Shown here in pieces: positions 52,231 through 60,808 of a stretch of DNA of 64,000 bases. Location: contig JAHIVB010000002.1 of assembly GCA_018816905.1 (NCBI GenBank), positions 115,672-179,671 on the forward strand. Direction: 5' to 3'. A program made the position numbers and the translations under genes. The first letter of the stretch is position 1. Each line of letters begins with the position of its first letter. Below the pieces are notes generated by a model. The model was not told the DNA's origin. It saw only the letters and a list, made by a program, of their open reading frames with translations, and made no database searches. This stretch comes from Bacillota bacterium. Its GTDB lineage: Bacteria; Bacillota_I; Bacilli_A; Izemoplasmatales; Hujiaoplasmataceae.

Positions 52231-53385
52231 CTATAGCTGAATGAATACACCAAGTGAGTCATACTCTCTTATTTCTTCAGACTTCAGTAATGCAAGAATG
52301 GTTCTCTCAAAACGAGTATGAGAGATGACACGGTATGCTTTTGACATCAAATCAATGAAAGATTCCAATTGATGCTTTCCGAACATGATTGGCAGTGAAA
52401 GGTATCTAGTAAATGCATACATCCCGCATAAAGAAATGAATTCTTCGTAGAAATTGGCACTAAAATCCTGAAAAGGGAATTGTCTGAAGAACAGACTATT
52501 AACAAGCATCTTTTCAAACATGATTTCATGGGTCGGAAAAGCAGACTCAAAATGAGATAAGGCTAATTTATACTGACTTTCTAACTCACCAATACTGTAG
52601 TATTGCTTTGCCTCCATGCAGAGTAAGGATATACTTGGGCTATTTTCAATAAACCATTCAGATGCATTGATTAATGCAATCAAAGATTGATTGATATTGA
52701 TTTCAAATAATGGAATACTGAAATCTATCGATGTAATAGGAAGTGATTTATCCTTATCCAACTGAGATAGAAGCTTACCAATCATCATGATTCGATCCGT
52801 TAGTTTATGAGTTCTGTCTGAAAGAATCCTAAAACAAGTCTCTCGAAGAGTATGATAAAGCGCTCTATCATCATTTGAAACAGAATTGCTCGTCTTATTC
52901 AATTTAAAAGTTAATTCTTTCTTTTCAAATGAAATGGGAACCTCTTCTTCAAAAAGAAGTTCCAAGGTTTTTTCACAGCTGTTGGTACAAGAACTTTCAA
53001 ATGCATAATCAAATTTCGGTCCTCTAGGATAATATCTACAAACTGAAGGTAGTACTTCTTCTGTGCATTTGGCGTGTAATTCACAATATCCATTGTCGAG
53101 TAAGAGTGGACAGTTTCCTTTATGATTATGTGTGATTTCCGCATATCGTTCGGGAGAGGGATTGTGGAGAGGGCGAAAAGCTCTGTCTATTTTTTCTCTT
53201 AAAGATTTGTTGCAGGAAAGTCCATGCAAAGTGAAATACTCATTCATCGGTATGGTCACTTTCCATCCGGAGCAACAAGTGTTGCGACATTGAGTCCCTT
53301 TGCATGAAAAATTTTTATAGTAGCTCGGAACGAGAAATTGTTCTTTGAAAGTCTCGGTTTTGATTAAGTTGTTTTTGATTGCCAA
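52231..53385 (-). CDS. FliB-like (flagellin lysine-N-methylase domain) protein
   Basis: A 384-residue protein with a Cys-rich N-terminal half: FSCKGTQCRNTCCSGWKVTI (Cys28, 33, 37, 38), CPLLLDNGYCELH and LPSVCRYYPRG, plus SSCTNSCE. This is the FliB family pattern (CCxxWxVxID; CPFLxxdgxCxI; lsxxCrxYPR). FliB methylates lysines of flagellin, but family members also occur without flagella, and none is visible here; the Cys set suggests an Fe-S cluster and a different or wider substrate. Start: TTG 53385, eight bases after AGGAG. Promoter TTGACT-16-TATAAT upstream. Confidence 0.8.
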   Translation of the reverse strand: MAIKNNLIKTETFKEQFLVPSYYKNFSCKGTQCRNTCCSGWKVTIPMNEYFTLHGLSCNKSLREKIDRAFRPLHNPSPERYAEITHNHKGNCPLLLDNGYCELHAKCTEEVLPSVCRYYPRGPKFDYAFESSCTNSCEKTLELLFEEEVPISFEKKELTFKLNKTSNSVSNDDRALYHTLRETCFRILSDRTHKLTDRIMMIGKLLSQLDKDKSLPITSIDFSIPLFEININQSLIALINASEWFIENSPSISLLCMEAKQYYSIGELESQYKLALSHFESAFPTHEIMFEKMLVNSLFFRQFPFQDFSANFYEEFISLCGMYAFTRYLSLPIMFGKHQLESFIDLMSKAYRVISHTRFERTILALLKSEEIREYDSLGVFIQL

Positions 53386-53427
53386 AGTAGCATCTCCTAG
53401 GGTATTTACGACTGATTCCGAGAGAAT

Positions 53428-53455
53428 ATTATATCATGGTTTTTAAACAAGTCAA
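53428..53455 (-). promoter_or_regulatory. Promoter of the FliB-like gene
   Basis: On the minus strand TTGACT (53455-53450), 16 bases, TATAAT (53433-53428). Confidence 0.65.
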
Positions 53456-53506
53456 CGGACAATGATGTAGTATAATGGGATTCTATTAAAAAATACATCG
53501 AATGGA

Positions 53507-53536
53507 TTGCACGATGATTCTTAAGTGTAGTATAAT
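53507..53536 (+). promoter_or_regulatory. Promoter of the flavodoxin gene
   Basis: TTGCAC (53507-53512), 18 bases, TATAAT (53531-53536). A second TATAAT at 53471-53476 lies in a similar setting (both are preceded by TGTAG) and may be an alternative start. Confidence 0.6.
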
Positions 53537-53567
53537 CAATACAAATGAACCATTGAAGAGGTGAATT

Positions 53568-53990
53568 ATGAAAGCAATAATTGTCCACTCCGTCAGTAAA
53601 AATCAACGTTCTCTATCTATAGCGAAAATGATGGAAGGAGATCTCTACAGAATCGAACATGTGAAGCGCGTCTACAAATCGTACTTCATTCAATTATTGG
53701 TTTATGGCTATTATACAGTTTCCAATAAAAAAGTTGGATTAAAGCCTTTAAACATCGATTTCCAAAAATATGATGAGATTTATTTAATTTCTCCAGTTTG
53801 GGCAGGAAGAGTCAACGCCTACATGAGGCAATTTCTTAAAGATAATCCGTTTAAAAACAAGAAAGTACATGTTATAGCATCATGCGAAGGCGGATATAAA
53901 GATTACTTCAACTCGATGAAACCTTTGATAGACCCAAGCAATCAGATTGTTGAAGAAACTATTTATGTAAAAGAGGAACGAATAAAGTAA
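53568..53990 (+). CDS. Flavodoxin family protein
   Basis: A 140-residue single-domain flavodoxin fold: AIIVHSVSKNQRSLSIAKMM (3-22) is the first strand and phosphate loop, though less Thr/Gly-rich than usual; YDEIYLISPVWAGRVNAYMRQFL (about 68-90) is the FMN region, with WAGRV resembling NAD(P)H:quinone oxidoreductase-like flavodoxins; and KVHVIASCEGGYKDYF follows. It may shuttle electrons using FMN; partner unknown. GAGGTG before the ATG. Terminator right after the stop. Confidence 0.78.
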   Translation: MKAIIVHSVSKNQRSLSIAKMMEGDLYRIEHVKRVYKSYFIQLLVYGYYTVSNKKVGLKPLNIDFQKYDEIYLISPVWAGRVNAYMRQFLKDNPFKNKKVHVIASCEGGYKDYFNSMKPLIDPSNQIVEETIYVKEERIK

Positions 53991-54019
53991 AGACTGTCCG
54001 AAGACAGTCTTTTTTTTTA
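53991..54019 (+). terminator. Rho-independent terminator after the flavodoxin gene
   Basis: AGACTGTC (53991-53998), CGAA loop, GACAGTCT (54003-54010), then eight T. Confidence 0.88.
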
Positions 54020-54026
54020 AAAGCAA

Positions 54027-54674
54027 TCAGGAAGCAATCGAATCAACTTGCTCCTTTTTTGATAATCTCTTTTCAATCAAATTGAGTGAAATAGCGCCAA
54101 TGGCATTTCCAAATATCATGATTAACAAATACAGAACACCCTTCCAAGTCAGGGTCTCACTTAGGAAAAAGTAAAGCATATTGGCAATGCTATGCTCAAA
54201 CTTTGCAAGAATGAATATCATTACGGAAAAGATTAGAATCAACACTTTCGCTAAATCGTATTTGACCGAGGCATAACTATCTACTGCAATATACATCATC
54301 ATTCCACAAAAAATAGAAAGAGCCAAGGTTTCAATCCATGTATGATCGATTTTCAAAGAAAACAAATCGTTTCCTAATGTTACGACTGATTGATTACCAG
54401 TTAGTTTAAACAAATAGGCAATCAAAGCTATTCCCATCATATTTCCTAATAGAGTTACCAGCAAAATCCTTAAATTCCCTTTTGAATAAGGCAATAAATA
54501 ACCGACTTTCCCGGTGTAAAGAAAATAGCCTCTATTGACGATCACTAGCAATCCGAAACTAAATAGTAATGCGCCAATGATCTGGTTATCTACGCTTAAA
54601 TAAACTAGACCTGCGATACCGATATAGATCCCTGAGACAATGGATTTTAGCAATGCATTTTTAGAGTGTGTCAT
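54027..54674 (-). CDS. FNT-family (formate/nitrite) channel-like protein
   Basis: A 215-residue, six-helix protein of the formate-nitrite transporter family, shorter than usual. LYTGKVGYL after helix 2 (family LFTGNxxy), LLGNMMGI in helix 3 (family GNLxG) and KFEHSIANMLYFF (family GFEHsvANMff) are the pore-lining signatures with the His, and GNAIGAI in helix 6 repeats the motif. FNT channels move formate, nitrite, hydrosulfide or lactate. The ligand is not clear. Weak ribosome site AAGAGAA. Upstream 158 bases without gene separate it from the ADP-ribosylglycohydrolase gene on the same strand. Confidence 0.82.
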   Translation of the reverse strand: MTHSKNALLKSIVSGIYIGIAGLVYLSVDNQIIGALLFSFGLLVIVNRGYFLYTGKVGYLLPYSKGNLRILLVTLLGNMMGIALIAYLFKLTGNQSVVTLGNDLFSLKIDHTWIETLALSIFCGMMMYIAVDSYASVKYDLAKVLILIFSVMIFILAKFEHSIANMLYFFLSETLTWKGVLYLLIMIFGNAIGAISLNLIEKRLSKKEQVDSIAS

Positions 54675-54832
54675 CTACGAGTTCTCTTTTCTCATGTAAA
54701 AATGGTTTCATCTTTTCCATTATAACAAAGAAAAGGAATATAATGTAAGCATTTGCATAATGAATGTCGAAATAGACTTCAACTATAAACAAAAAAGTTA
54801 TAATCCTGATAAAATGATGTGAGTGGAAATGG

Positions 54833-55918
54833 TCAATTATTTGACTCCTCAATAGGTAAAGACATGTTTTCAACACCAAGTTTGTAAAATCGTTCAATGA
54901 CATCATCTAGATTAAAGGAGTCGATTCCGTTTAGATAAGATAAGATTCGATTGTGCCATGGCAAATACCATTTTGAATCAATCGAGTCAATTCCTAAATA
55001 CGCACCTAAAACACTTCCAACCGTTGCGGCAGTACAATCATTGTCATAAGCCATCGCAACGGTTTCTGAAATTCCTTTCGCAAAGTCTTCTTTTCCTAGA
55101 TGAATTCCCCAGATCGTCAAACAAGCATTGTTAATCGAATGAACCCAGCTCATTTCAGGAAATCGTTCAGTAACGAAACGATTTGCGATCGAATAATTAG
55201 TTACTTGATGCCTGACTGAAAGTGCCCAAGTGATATTCCTGTAAAATTCTGAATCCTTGGGGATGTACTCCAGTGCTTCAACCATGGATTTATCAATGTC
55301 CTTCGACGTAAACGCAAGGGAGATCAAAGCGCTAAAATACATGGCACTATGAAGACCACTGTCTCGATGAGACAAAAATGCATCCACTGATGCGAGAGAA
55401 ACAGCTTTTTTTGGATTACCAGGATGGACATAACCATATCCGTCAATTCGTATTGCGGCTCCGATATACTCTTGTTCTAGATTATTCACCGTCGCAGCAA
55501 TAGAGGGAGAGACTCCATCTAATATATTTTTTAAAGTCGTTCTTTCCGAAGTGAATGTGCATTCCATTGGTAAGTATTTGACCCAAAAGGAAGCTACATC
55601 TTCTGTTGTCAAGCGATTTCCGTGTTTTTCCAACATCAATAGCGAGAGCAAGGTATAGATGATATCGTCATCCGGAGGTAAAAACGACATTTCATTTCTT
55701 GTGAAATGTCTTCCTTTTCCAACCATATATCTCTTTCCATCTGGATTTGGTGCTTTTAAAAAGTAGTTTAGAGGTGGAAATTCCTGTCCATCAACGGATT
55801 GAGCAAAGTGAATCAATTGACCGATTTCCATTAACTCGACGGGTGCACCGAGTGCACAACCTGCAAAGCGACCAATCAATGCACCTTTTAATTTATTATG
55901 ATAGGTATTGTAATCCAT
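54833..55918 (-). CDS. ADP-ribosylglycohydrolase family protein
   Basis: A 361-residue ARH-fold protein. KGALIGRFAGCALGAPVE (about 11-28) opens the domain (family xGxxxGdAlGaPvE). PDDDIIYTLL (about 81-90) matches the first metal site (family DDTxmt), and YDNDCTAATVGSVLGAYLG near residue 290 matches the second (family GgDtDTxaaxxGaxxGA), with Asn in place of one acidic/Gly position. Members cleave ADP-ribose from proteins or hydrolyse ADP-ribose-like compounds. It is third in the ribokinase/nucleoside hydrolase operon, which supports a role on ribosides. ATG with AGAAGGA. Confidence 0.85.
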   Translation of the reverse strand: MDYNTYHNKLKGALIGRFAGCALGAPVELMEIGQLIHFAQSVDGQEFPPLNYFLKAPNPDGKRYMVGKGRHFTRNEMSFLPPDDDIIYTLLSLLMLEKHGNRLTTEDVASFWVKYLPMECTFTSERTTLKNILDGVSPSIAATVNNLEQEYIGAAIRIDGYGYVHPGNPKKAVSLASVDAFLSHRDSGLHSAMYFSALISLAFTSKDIDKSMVEALEYIPKDSEFYRNITWALSVRHQVTNYSIANRFVTERFPEMSWVHSINNACLTIWGIHLGKEDFAKGISETVAMAYDNDCTAATVGSVLGAYLGIDSIDSKWYLPWHNRILSYLNGIDSFNLDDVIERFYKLGVENMSLPIEESNN

Positions 55919-55942
55919 ATGAATTCCTTCTGCTTTCGTATT

Positions 55943-56875
55943 CTATGTATATCGTTTGATTCCTTCTTCGATAATATCCCAATACTTCTTCACGTCGATG
56001 GACACTGCAATTTCGATGTTTTTTGGTAGTTTTAGGTAATCAAAAATATCGCAATTGGTTCTTCCATAACTTGTCCCTCTTGAAAGATCAATGTCACAAT
56101 GGACTTTCAACATTGAAACAATCTTTGGATCAATCAAATACGCCAGAGTTACAGGATCATGAAGTGGTCCGCCTTCAAAACCAAAAACCTTTTTTTGATT
56201 TTCATTGAATACTTTCATGAGTTTCGTAAAGAAGAGAGAAGCGGAGTTATTTATTTTTTCCATTCTTGTAATGATTTCCGGTAGAACCAAAACTTTTCTT
56301 GTTACATCAAGCCCGAACAGTTTAACGATACATCCTGAAGTGAACACAATGTGTGCAGCTTCAGGATCACAAAGAATATTAAATTCAGCTGCAGGAGTGA
56401 CGTTGCCATTGGTATAGGATCCACCCATCAATACAATCTCATCGATTTTTAATTTTATTTTTGGTTCAAGTTTTAAAGCAAGCGCTAGATTCGTCATTGG
56501 TCCTGTAGTCACAACAGTGACAGGCTGAATTGAATTTAAAATGGTATCTATTATAAATGTCACTGCATGTCTGGAATCAAAATCTCTTATTAAAGGATCA
56601 AAATCAAACCCGTCCAATCCAGATTCTCCATGGATAGCAGGGCATACTTCTACTTCTTTAATGAGAGGTTCCGGTGAACCAAGACAAACCGGAACATTCA
56701 GTCCCAAGTATTGGACGATGTTTAGTGCATTGAAACCGGTTTTGGCGAGTGTCTGATTTCCGGATTCGATTGTAATTCCAAGCAACTCGATATCAGGATG
56801 ATTTCCAGCCAAAAGAATGGCTATGGCATCATCGTGACCTGGATCACAATCTAAAATGATTTTACGCTTTTTCAT
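55943..56875 (-). CDS. Nucleoside hydrolase (inosine/uridine-preferring family)
   Basis: A 310-residue enzyme with the N-terminal Ca-binding signature LDCDPGHDDA (8-17), the TTGPMTNLALAL segment, MGGSYTNGNVTPAAEFNILCDPEAAHIVF (about 150-178, given in short) and LHDPVTLAYLI with the C-terminal His-Asp. It cleaves ribonucleosides to base and ribose. Ribose can be taken up by the ribokinase encoded just upstream, whose 3' end it overlaps by 14 bases. Preference for purine or pyrimidine nucleosides is not clear from sequence. GAGG before the ATG. Confidence 0.92.
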   Translation of the reverse strand: MKKRKIILDCDPGHDDAIAILLAGNHPDIELLGITIESGNQTLAKTGFNALNIVQYLGLNVPVCLGSPEPLIKEVEVCPAIHGESGLDGFDFDPLIRDFDSRHAVTFIIDTILNSIQPVTVVTTGPMTNLALALKLEPKIKLKIDEIVLMGGSYTNGNVTPAAEFNILCDPEAAHIVFTSGCIVKLFGLDVTRKVLVLPEIITRMEKINNSASLFFTKLMKVFNENQKKVFGFEGGPLHDPVTLAYLIDPKIVSMLKVHCDIDLSRGTSYGRTNCDIFDYLKLPKNIEIAVSIDVKKYWDIIEEGIKRYT

Positions 56876-57806
56876 TTTTTTCCTCCTTCATTTTCAATTC
56901 AAACTCTAGAATCATATCTCTGGTAGGAATAGAAGTTTGCGCACCTAGTTTTCCTATTGCAAGAGACGCGGCAAGTGATGCCTTATTCATTGCCTCTTCA
57001 ATGGAGTATCCTTCTGAAAGCGTCGAAGCAAATACTCCGATGTAGGTGTCTCCGGCGGCAGTTGTATCTATCGCTTCAACGGGATAACTATTCTGCCAAA
57101 CTGTTTTTTGGTTATCCATAAACACACTTCCTTTTTCTCCAAGTGTTAACAATACAGCCTTAACTCCTCTTTGAAAAAGCACTTGTGCAGCTTGATGGAT
57201 ATGCGCTTGATTGATGGCAGTTATTCCAGTCAAGGCTTCAATTTCAATTTCGTTTACAGCCAAAATATCAGTCATTTGATACAGTTTGAGCGGAATTGAT
57301 TTAGCAGGTGATGCATTCAAAATCGTCAACATCTTTTGTTGTTTGGCAGTAAAGAAGGCAACCTCAATCGCTTCGATTGGGATTTCTAGTTGTGATATGA
57401 GATAGTCTCCTGAGTATCCACTCGATACTAAGAGTTTATTAACCTTATCCATGTCATGGATCTCATTGGCTCCTGCGTCGATGATGATTCGATTATCCCC
57501 ATTTTCGATGAAAATACCTGCCACACCGCAATTTATATCTTTCAATTCTGTAACATGGCGAATATCTACTCCGTATTTAATGAGTTGTTCTTTACATTCT
57601 AAAGAAAGTGGGTCTGATCCTATTGATCCAATCAATATGATGGGTGTTCCTTGTTTTGCGATTGCGACAGCTTGATTTGCGCCCTTTCCACCTGGGGACA
57701 TGAAAAAGCCATGACTAGAAATGGTTTCACCTTTTTGGGGAATTCGGTTGACAGAAAATACCAAGTCCATATTGATACTTCCAAAGACGAAGATTTTGTT
57801 CATCAT
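56862..57806 (-). CDS. rbsK: Ribokinase
   Basis: A 314-residue PfkB-family kinase of the ribokinase type. FGSINMDLVFSVNRIPQKGET (8-28; in parts) and SPGGKGANQAVAIAK (about 37-51) are the ribokinase N-terminal and signature-1 blocks; AIDTTAAGDTYIGVFAS (about 250-266) contains the catalytic Asp of AAGD. It phosphorylates D-ribose to ribose 5-phosphate. Its overlap with a nucleoside hydrolase shows the ribose comes from nucleosides. ATGATG with AGGAGG. First gene of the operon; promoter at 57886-57914. Confidence 0.93.
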   Translation of the reverse strand: MMNKIFVFGSINMDLVFSVNRIPQKGETISSHGFFMSPGGKGANQAVAIAKQGTPIILIGSIGSDPLSLECKEQLIKYGVDIRHVTELKDINCGVAGIFIENGDNRIIIDAGANEIHDMDKVNKLLVSSGYSGDYLISQLEIPIEAIEVAFFTAKQQKMLTILNASPAKSIPLKLYQMTDILAVNEIEIEALTGITAINQAHIHQAAQVLFQRGVKAVLLTLGEKGSVFMDNQKTVWQNSYPVEAIDTTAAGDTYIGVFASTLSEGYSIEEAMNKASLAASLAIGKLGAQTSIPTRDMILEFELKMKEEKNEKA

Positions 57807-57885
57807 TTCCTCCTAAAGTAAATCAAGTACATTCTCTGTTGAAAAACATTATTCTCTTTTTTAAGTCTTTCTAAATCTTGATTTC

Positions 57886-57914
57886 ATTATACCATTTCAA
57901 GAAGGTTGAAACAA
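57886..57914 (-). promoter_or_regulatory. rbsK: Promoter of the rbsK/nucleoside hydrolase operon
   Basis: On the minus strand TTGTTT (57914-57909), 17 bases, TATAAT (57891-57886). It lies right after the terminator at the end of the accessory region, so the operon is insulated from it. Confidence 0.6.
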
Positions 57915-57920
57915 CGGATT

Positions 57921-58145
57921 AAAAAAACAGAATTCTTAACATGCCTTTTCTTAGCCCACATTTAGAATTCCGTTATGTTAGAAATTTAAACAATATTTCT
58001 AGTACCCTAGCTTTTAAAGCTGTTTGTCCGTTCCGAGACACCTTACGACCATCCTTTATTGACTTGTTATAGTGTAAATAATCAATATGGAATATCCTGA
58101 AAAAGTAATTACAAAGACTTTTGAAACTACCTTCTACAGCTTAGT
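57921..58145 (-). repeat. Intergenic element 0 of the accessory array (3' motif plus terminator)
   Basis: Gene-free. On the minus strand, six bases after the Imm5 stop, a 25-base stretch (58139-58115) matches 20 of 25 positions of the motif after the HAD gene (61260-61236): CTGnAnAAGGTAnTTTCAA and AGTC. The element ends in a hairpin, CGGAATTCTAAA (57972-57961) with TTAAGAATTCTG (57939-57928), then seven T. No ACGCACCC repeats are seen in it. Confidence 0.5.
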
Positions 58146-58628
58146 TTAGTCGTGATTATTTATCAGGGCATTTAAATGTTCCAACTGCCATCTTCTTTCG
58201 TCTTCCATCAATTGGATGACGTTTTCTTTTTTTTCATTTATCAGTTTAATTGCTGAAACTACATACATGGCTGTTCCTTCGGCATGAGTAGGTACATGAC
58301 ATGTAGCCAAGCAATGCGAAGTAGCCCTTACAATTTGTGAATAGGGTTTGTCGAGCTTTTCAATATCCTTAGCCAATTTTAATACTGTATATGTATATTT
58401 CCTAGCATCCCACATTTTAATCTTATCATCTATCCAAGCTTTTAGAGTATCTACAGCTATATCTAATATAGTCTCATTGGGGTATTTTAATCTATACTCC
58501 GGTAGCACTCTATTTAGACAATCAATTGCCCACTTTGCAAGAATTTTGTGTTCCTCACTATTCTGTTTTACAGGTTTGATGATTGAAAATAGTTCATTAT
58601 CATGCTTTGTTAATGTAAACCTTGTCAT
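58146..58628 (-). CDS. Imm5-like putative immunity protein
   Basis: A 160-residue all-helical protein starting MTRFTLTKHD. It closely follows the pattern of a family called putative immunity protein (Imm5-like): WAIDCLNRVLPEY near residue 33, TLKAWIDDKIKMWDARKYTYTVLKLA, and RATSHCLATCHVPTHAEGTAMYVVSAI, with the paired His/Cys. Such proteins are proposed to neutralise a polymorphic toxin, but no toxin gene is adjacent, so the role is open. The ATG at 58628 is chosen for agreement with relatives; a GTG at 58637 is closer to a GGTGGTG site. It has its own promoter and ends at element 0. Confidence 0.72.
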   Translation of the reverse strand: MTRFTLTKHDNELFSIIKPVKQNSEEHKILAKWAIDCLNRVLPEYRLKYPNETILDIAVDTLKAWIDDKIKMWDARKYTYTVLKLAKDIEKLDKPYSQIVRATSHCLATCHVPTHAEGTAMYVVSAIKLINEKKENVIQLMEDERRWQLEHLNALINNHD

Positions 58629-58660
58629 GTCAATCACAAGTATCACCACCCTTTATATTA

Positions 58661-58689
58661 ATTCTATAATTAATAGCAGTTTTTAGCAA
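58661..58689 (-). promoter_or_regulatory. Promoter of the Imm5-like gene
   Basis: On the minus strand TTGCTA (58689-58684), 17 bases, TAGAAT (58666-58661). Confidence 0.5.
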
Positions 58690-58821
58690 CTATATTCCTT
58701 TTTATAACCCATACATGATTAAATTCACTATTTGGTTATTTTGTAAGTTCAAGTCAATAAAACATAAATGTCAAATTCCTGAAAATGTCTATACAACTAG
58801 TTCTAGTTTAAAACCAAATAA

Positions 58822-58914
58822 GGCTAGATACATTTAGTATCTAGCCAATGCATTCTATATGGGTTGTATGACCTAATTTGATACAACTATACACTCAATT
58901 GAAATTTGCACACC
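58822..58914 (-). repeat. Intergenic element 1 (hairpin, leader and degenerate direct repeats)
   Basis: On the plus strand: hairpin GGCTAGATAC-ATTTA-GTATCTAGCC (58822-58846), then AATGC...TATATGG, then a leader (58868-58888) matching 16 of 21 positions of the one in element 2, then two degenerate repeat cores, ATACACTC and TGCACACC. For minus-strand genes the hairpin acts as the last part, as a terminator. The remaining gene-free stretch around it (58629-58984) also holds the Imm5 promoter; nothing else was seen. Confidence 0.55.
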
Positions 58915-58984
58915 TATGTAACAATAAGCATCCCTTTTTCACTGGTGCTCTCTGACTAAAAGTATATTATTAAAAACTATTTTT

Positions 58985-59518
58985 CTAGCTTTTTCTTATA
59001 ATATTTTTTGACTTTCTATATTCGATTTTATACCATAGTACGACAAATAACCATAATGATAATAATGCAATTATTAAGTCATATCTTCCAAATGGCATTT
59101 TATCTCTCACTATTGCGTATCCAGTACTATAATAATCTCTTTGATAAATTCCATATATAATCCAATCTGTAATCACAGCAAGTCTCGAGGAAAACGATGC
59201 GAATACAAAGGCTGAAAGAAACGATATACCGATAAAATCTGAACAATCTGATTTCCATAGCTTCTTAAAATAATCATAGCAGCTATTAGCTTCCATAACA
59301 ATTGTTTGATATTGTTCCATTTTGTATCCAATTATAAAAACAACTACTGCATACATAAAATTAACAAATAAACTCAAATATCCGCCATCAATAGCAAATA
59401 GAGGATTCCCTTCTTCAGCATACGATGAGTAATTTAAAAAATACCAAGTTAACCCAAAATCAATCAAAAATAAAATTACAACAATCAGTAAATATTGATA
59501 CCTTTTTCTAATTTTCAT
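58985..59518 (-). CDS. Four-TM membrane protein, unknown (DUF5658-like start)
   Basis: A 177-residue protein with hydrophobic segments at about 8-27, 48-66, 94-116 and 146-163. IDFGLTWYFLN with EEGNPLFA is reminiscent of DUF5658-type small membrane proteins (D-x-x-x-T...E-x-NP), but the match is partial. Loops carry Cys residues (NSCYDYF, KSDCSDF) and basic residues. I cannot assign a function. It lies 36 bases after the AAA/DUF4143 ATPase gene on the same strand, with a GAGGTC site before the ATG; the two form one unit between element 2 and element 1. Confidence 0.6.
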   Translation of the reverse strand: MKIRKRYQYLLIVVILFLIDFGLTWYFLNYSSYAEEGNPLFAIDGGYLSLFVNFMYAVVVFIIGYKMEQYQTIVMEANSCYDYFKKLWKSDCSDFIGISFLSAFVFASFSSRLAVITDWIIYGIYQRDYYSTGYAIVRDKMPFGRYDLIIALLSLWLFVVLWYKIEYRKSKNIIRKS

Positions 59519-59554
59519 TGAAAATGACCTCGATAGAGAATATGTTGAAAAACA

Positions 59555-60808
59555 TCAATGTTTCAACATTCCAATTGGAACTACGTAGACACCATCTTCT
59601 CTTTGATAGGCATATTCAGTTGCAGAAATAATTGATAAAAAAGAAGGATTTCCCATTTTCTTTGTATCTATTTTTTCTGCAAATTTCTTTAGTTTGTCAG
59701 CTGCATCATCAAATAAATGGGATCCCATTTTAACTTGGATTGCACCCCATCTGCCATCGTGTAACTGAATGACAGCATCTATTTCTAATCCCGTCTTGTC
59801 TTTATATCTATATACTTCTCCACCTAAGACTTCAGCATAAATTCTAAGATCACGAATAACTAATGCTTCAAAGAATAAACCAAAAGTCTCAAAGTCCTTA
59901 AGTAATTTTGAACTTGTTAATTTAAGTACAGTAGAACCGATTGACGGATCTATAAAGAATCTTCCTGGCGTGCTTCGAATCACTGTTTTACTTCTCAAAT
60001 TTGGATTCCAAGTATTTAAATCTTCAATGATATACAACTTATTCAGTACATCCAAATAGTCTACCAATGTATTTTCTGAAGTAGATGAATCCAAGGAATT
60101 TAAATCGTCTATTATTTTTTGATTTGTTGTCTCTGATGCAGTATATCTTGCCAAAGATTCTAATATTTTTCGTGTTCTGTTTTCATTGTATTTTTTTGAA
60201 CTTACTTTATTTATATCTTCTTTTACTAGAGCATCCATATAGGATTGCATTCTTCTAATGGACTGCTGTTCGGTATCATCAATGCTCTCTGGCCAGCCAC
60301 CTTTGATTATCCATGTTGCATAGTCTTCTATTGATACGCTGCTTTTTTTGTAAGGGACAGCACTGTTCGAAAATAAGCTTTGTAAAGATACTTCACCCGA
60401 TGAGGCTCCTGATTCATATAAACTCATTGGCCTCAGGGTTAAACGGCTAATTCTTCCTGCACCCGAATGAGCTGTCTCTTCAAGATTAGCTGCTGAGGAT
60501 CCCGTGAGAATGAAAAGCCCTCTGCCTTCTTTATGATCCACTTCATGTCTAATGACATCCCAAATCTCAGGAATGAGTTGCCATTCATCAATCAATTTAG
60601 GATAGGGTGAGGATAGAAACTCAGATTTGTTTAACTGAAGCATAGTCATATAATCCTTTTTATTTAGTGGATTAAGATAAATGCTTGATTTTGAGAATCG
60701 TTCGGATAAAGTTGTTTTCCCACAGAATTTTGGGCCAACCAATGCAACAGCTTTAAATGTATTTAAATACTCTGTTAATGTTTTTTCTAACAATCTATGT
60801 TTATACAT
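59555..60808 (-). CDS. AAA ATPase with DUF4143 domain
   Basis: A 417-residue ATPase of the AAA_14/DUF4143 family. ALVGPKFCGKTTL (21-33) is Walker A, PKLIDEWQLIPEIWDVIRHEVD contains Walker B (LIDEW), and FILTGSSAANLE is sensor 1. Residues 200-400 are DUF4143, with GLFFEALVIRDLRIYAEV and EVYRYKDKTGLEIDAVIQL...IQVKMG, a restriction-endonuclease-like core (D...Q-V-K). Such proteins are common in accessory islands; their role is not known, with DNA-linked or toxin-like roles proposed. ATG with AGAAGGTG and own promoter. A membrane gene follows. Confidence 0.88.
   Translation of the reverse strand: MYKHRLLEKTLTEYLNTFKAVALVGPKFCGKTTLSERFSKSSIYLNPLNKKDYMTMLQLNKSEFLSSPYPKLIDEWQLIPEIWDVIRHEVDHKEGRGLFILTGSSAANLEETAHSGAGRISRLTLRPMSLYESGASSGEVSLQSLFSNSAVPYKKSSVSIEDYATWIIKGGWPESIDDTEQQSIRRMQSYMDALVKEDINKVSSKKYNENRTRKILESLARYTASETTNQKIIDDLNSLDSSTSENTLVDYLDVLNKLYIIEDLNTWNPNLRSKTVIRSTPGRFFIDPSIGSTVLKLTSSKLLKDFETFGLFFEALVIRDLRIYAEVLGGEVYRYKDKTGLEIDAVIQLHDGRWGAIQVKMGSHLFDDAADKLKKFAEKIDTKKMGNPSFLSIISATEYAYQREDGVYVVPIGMLKH

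Noticed and set aside
54661..54906. 81-codon hydrophobic frame on the minus strand between the ARH and FNT genes
   Set aside because: It overlaps the ends of both neighbours, has no ribosome site at its start and has a composition of AT-rich non-coding DNA; only its last codons near the FNT start look ordered, and those serve as the FNT leader.
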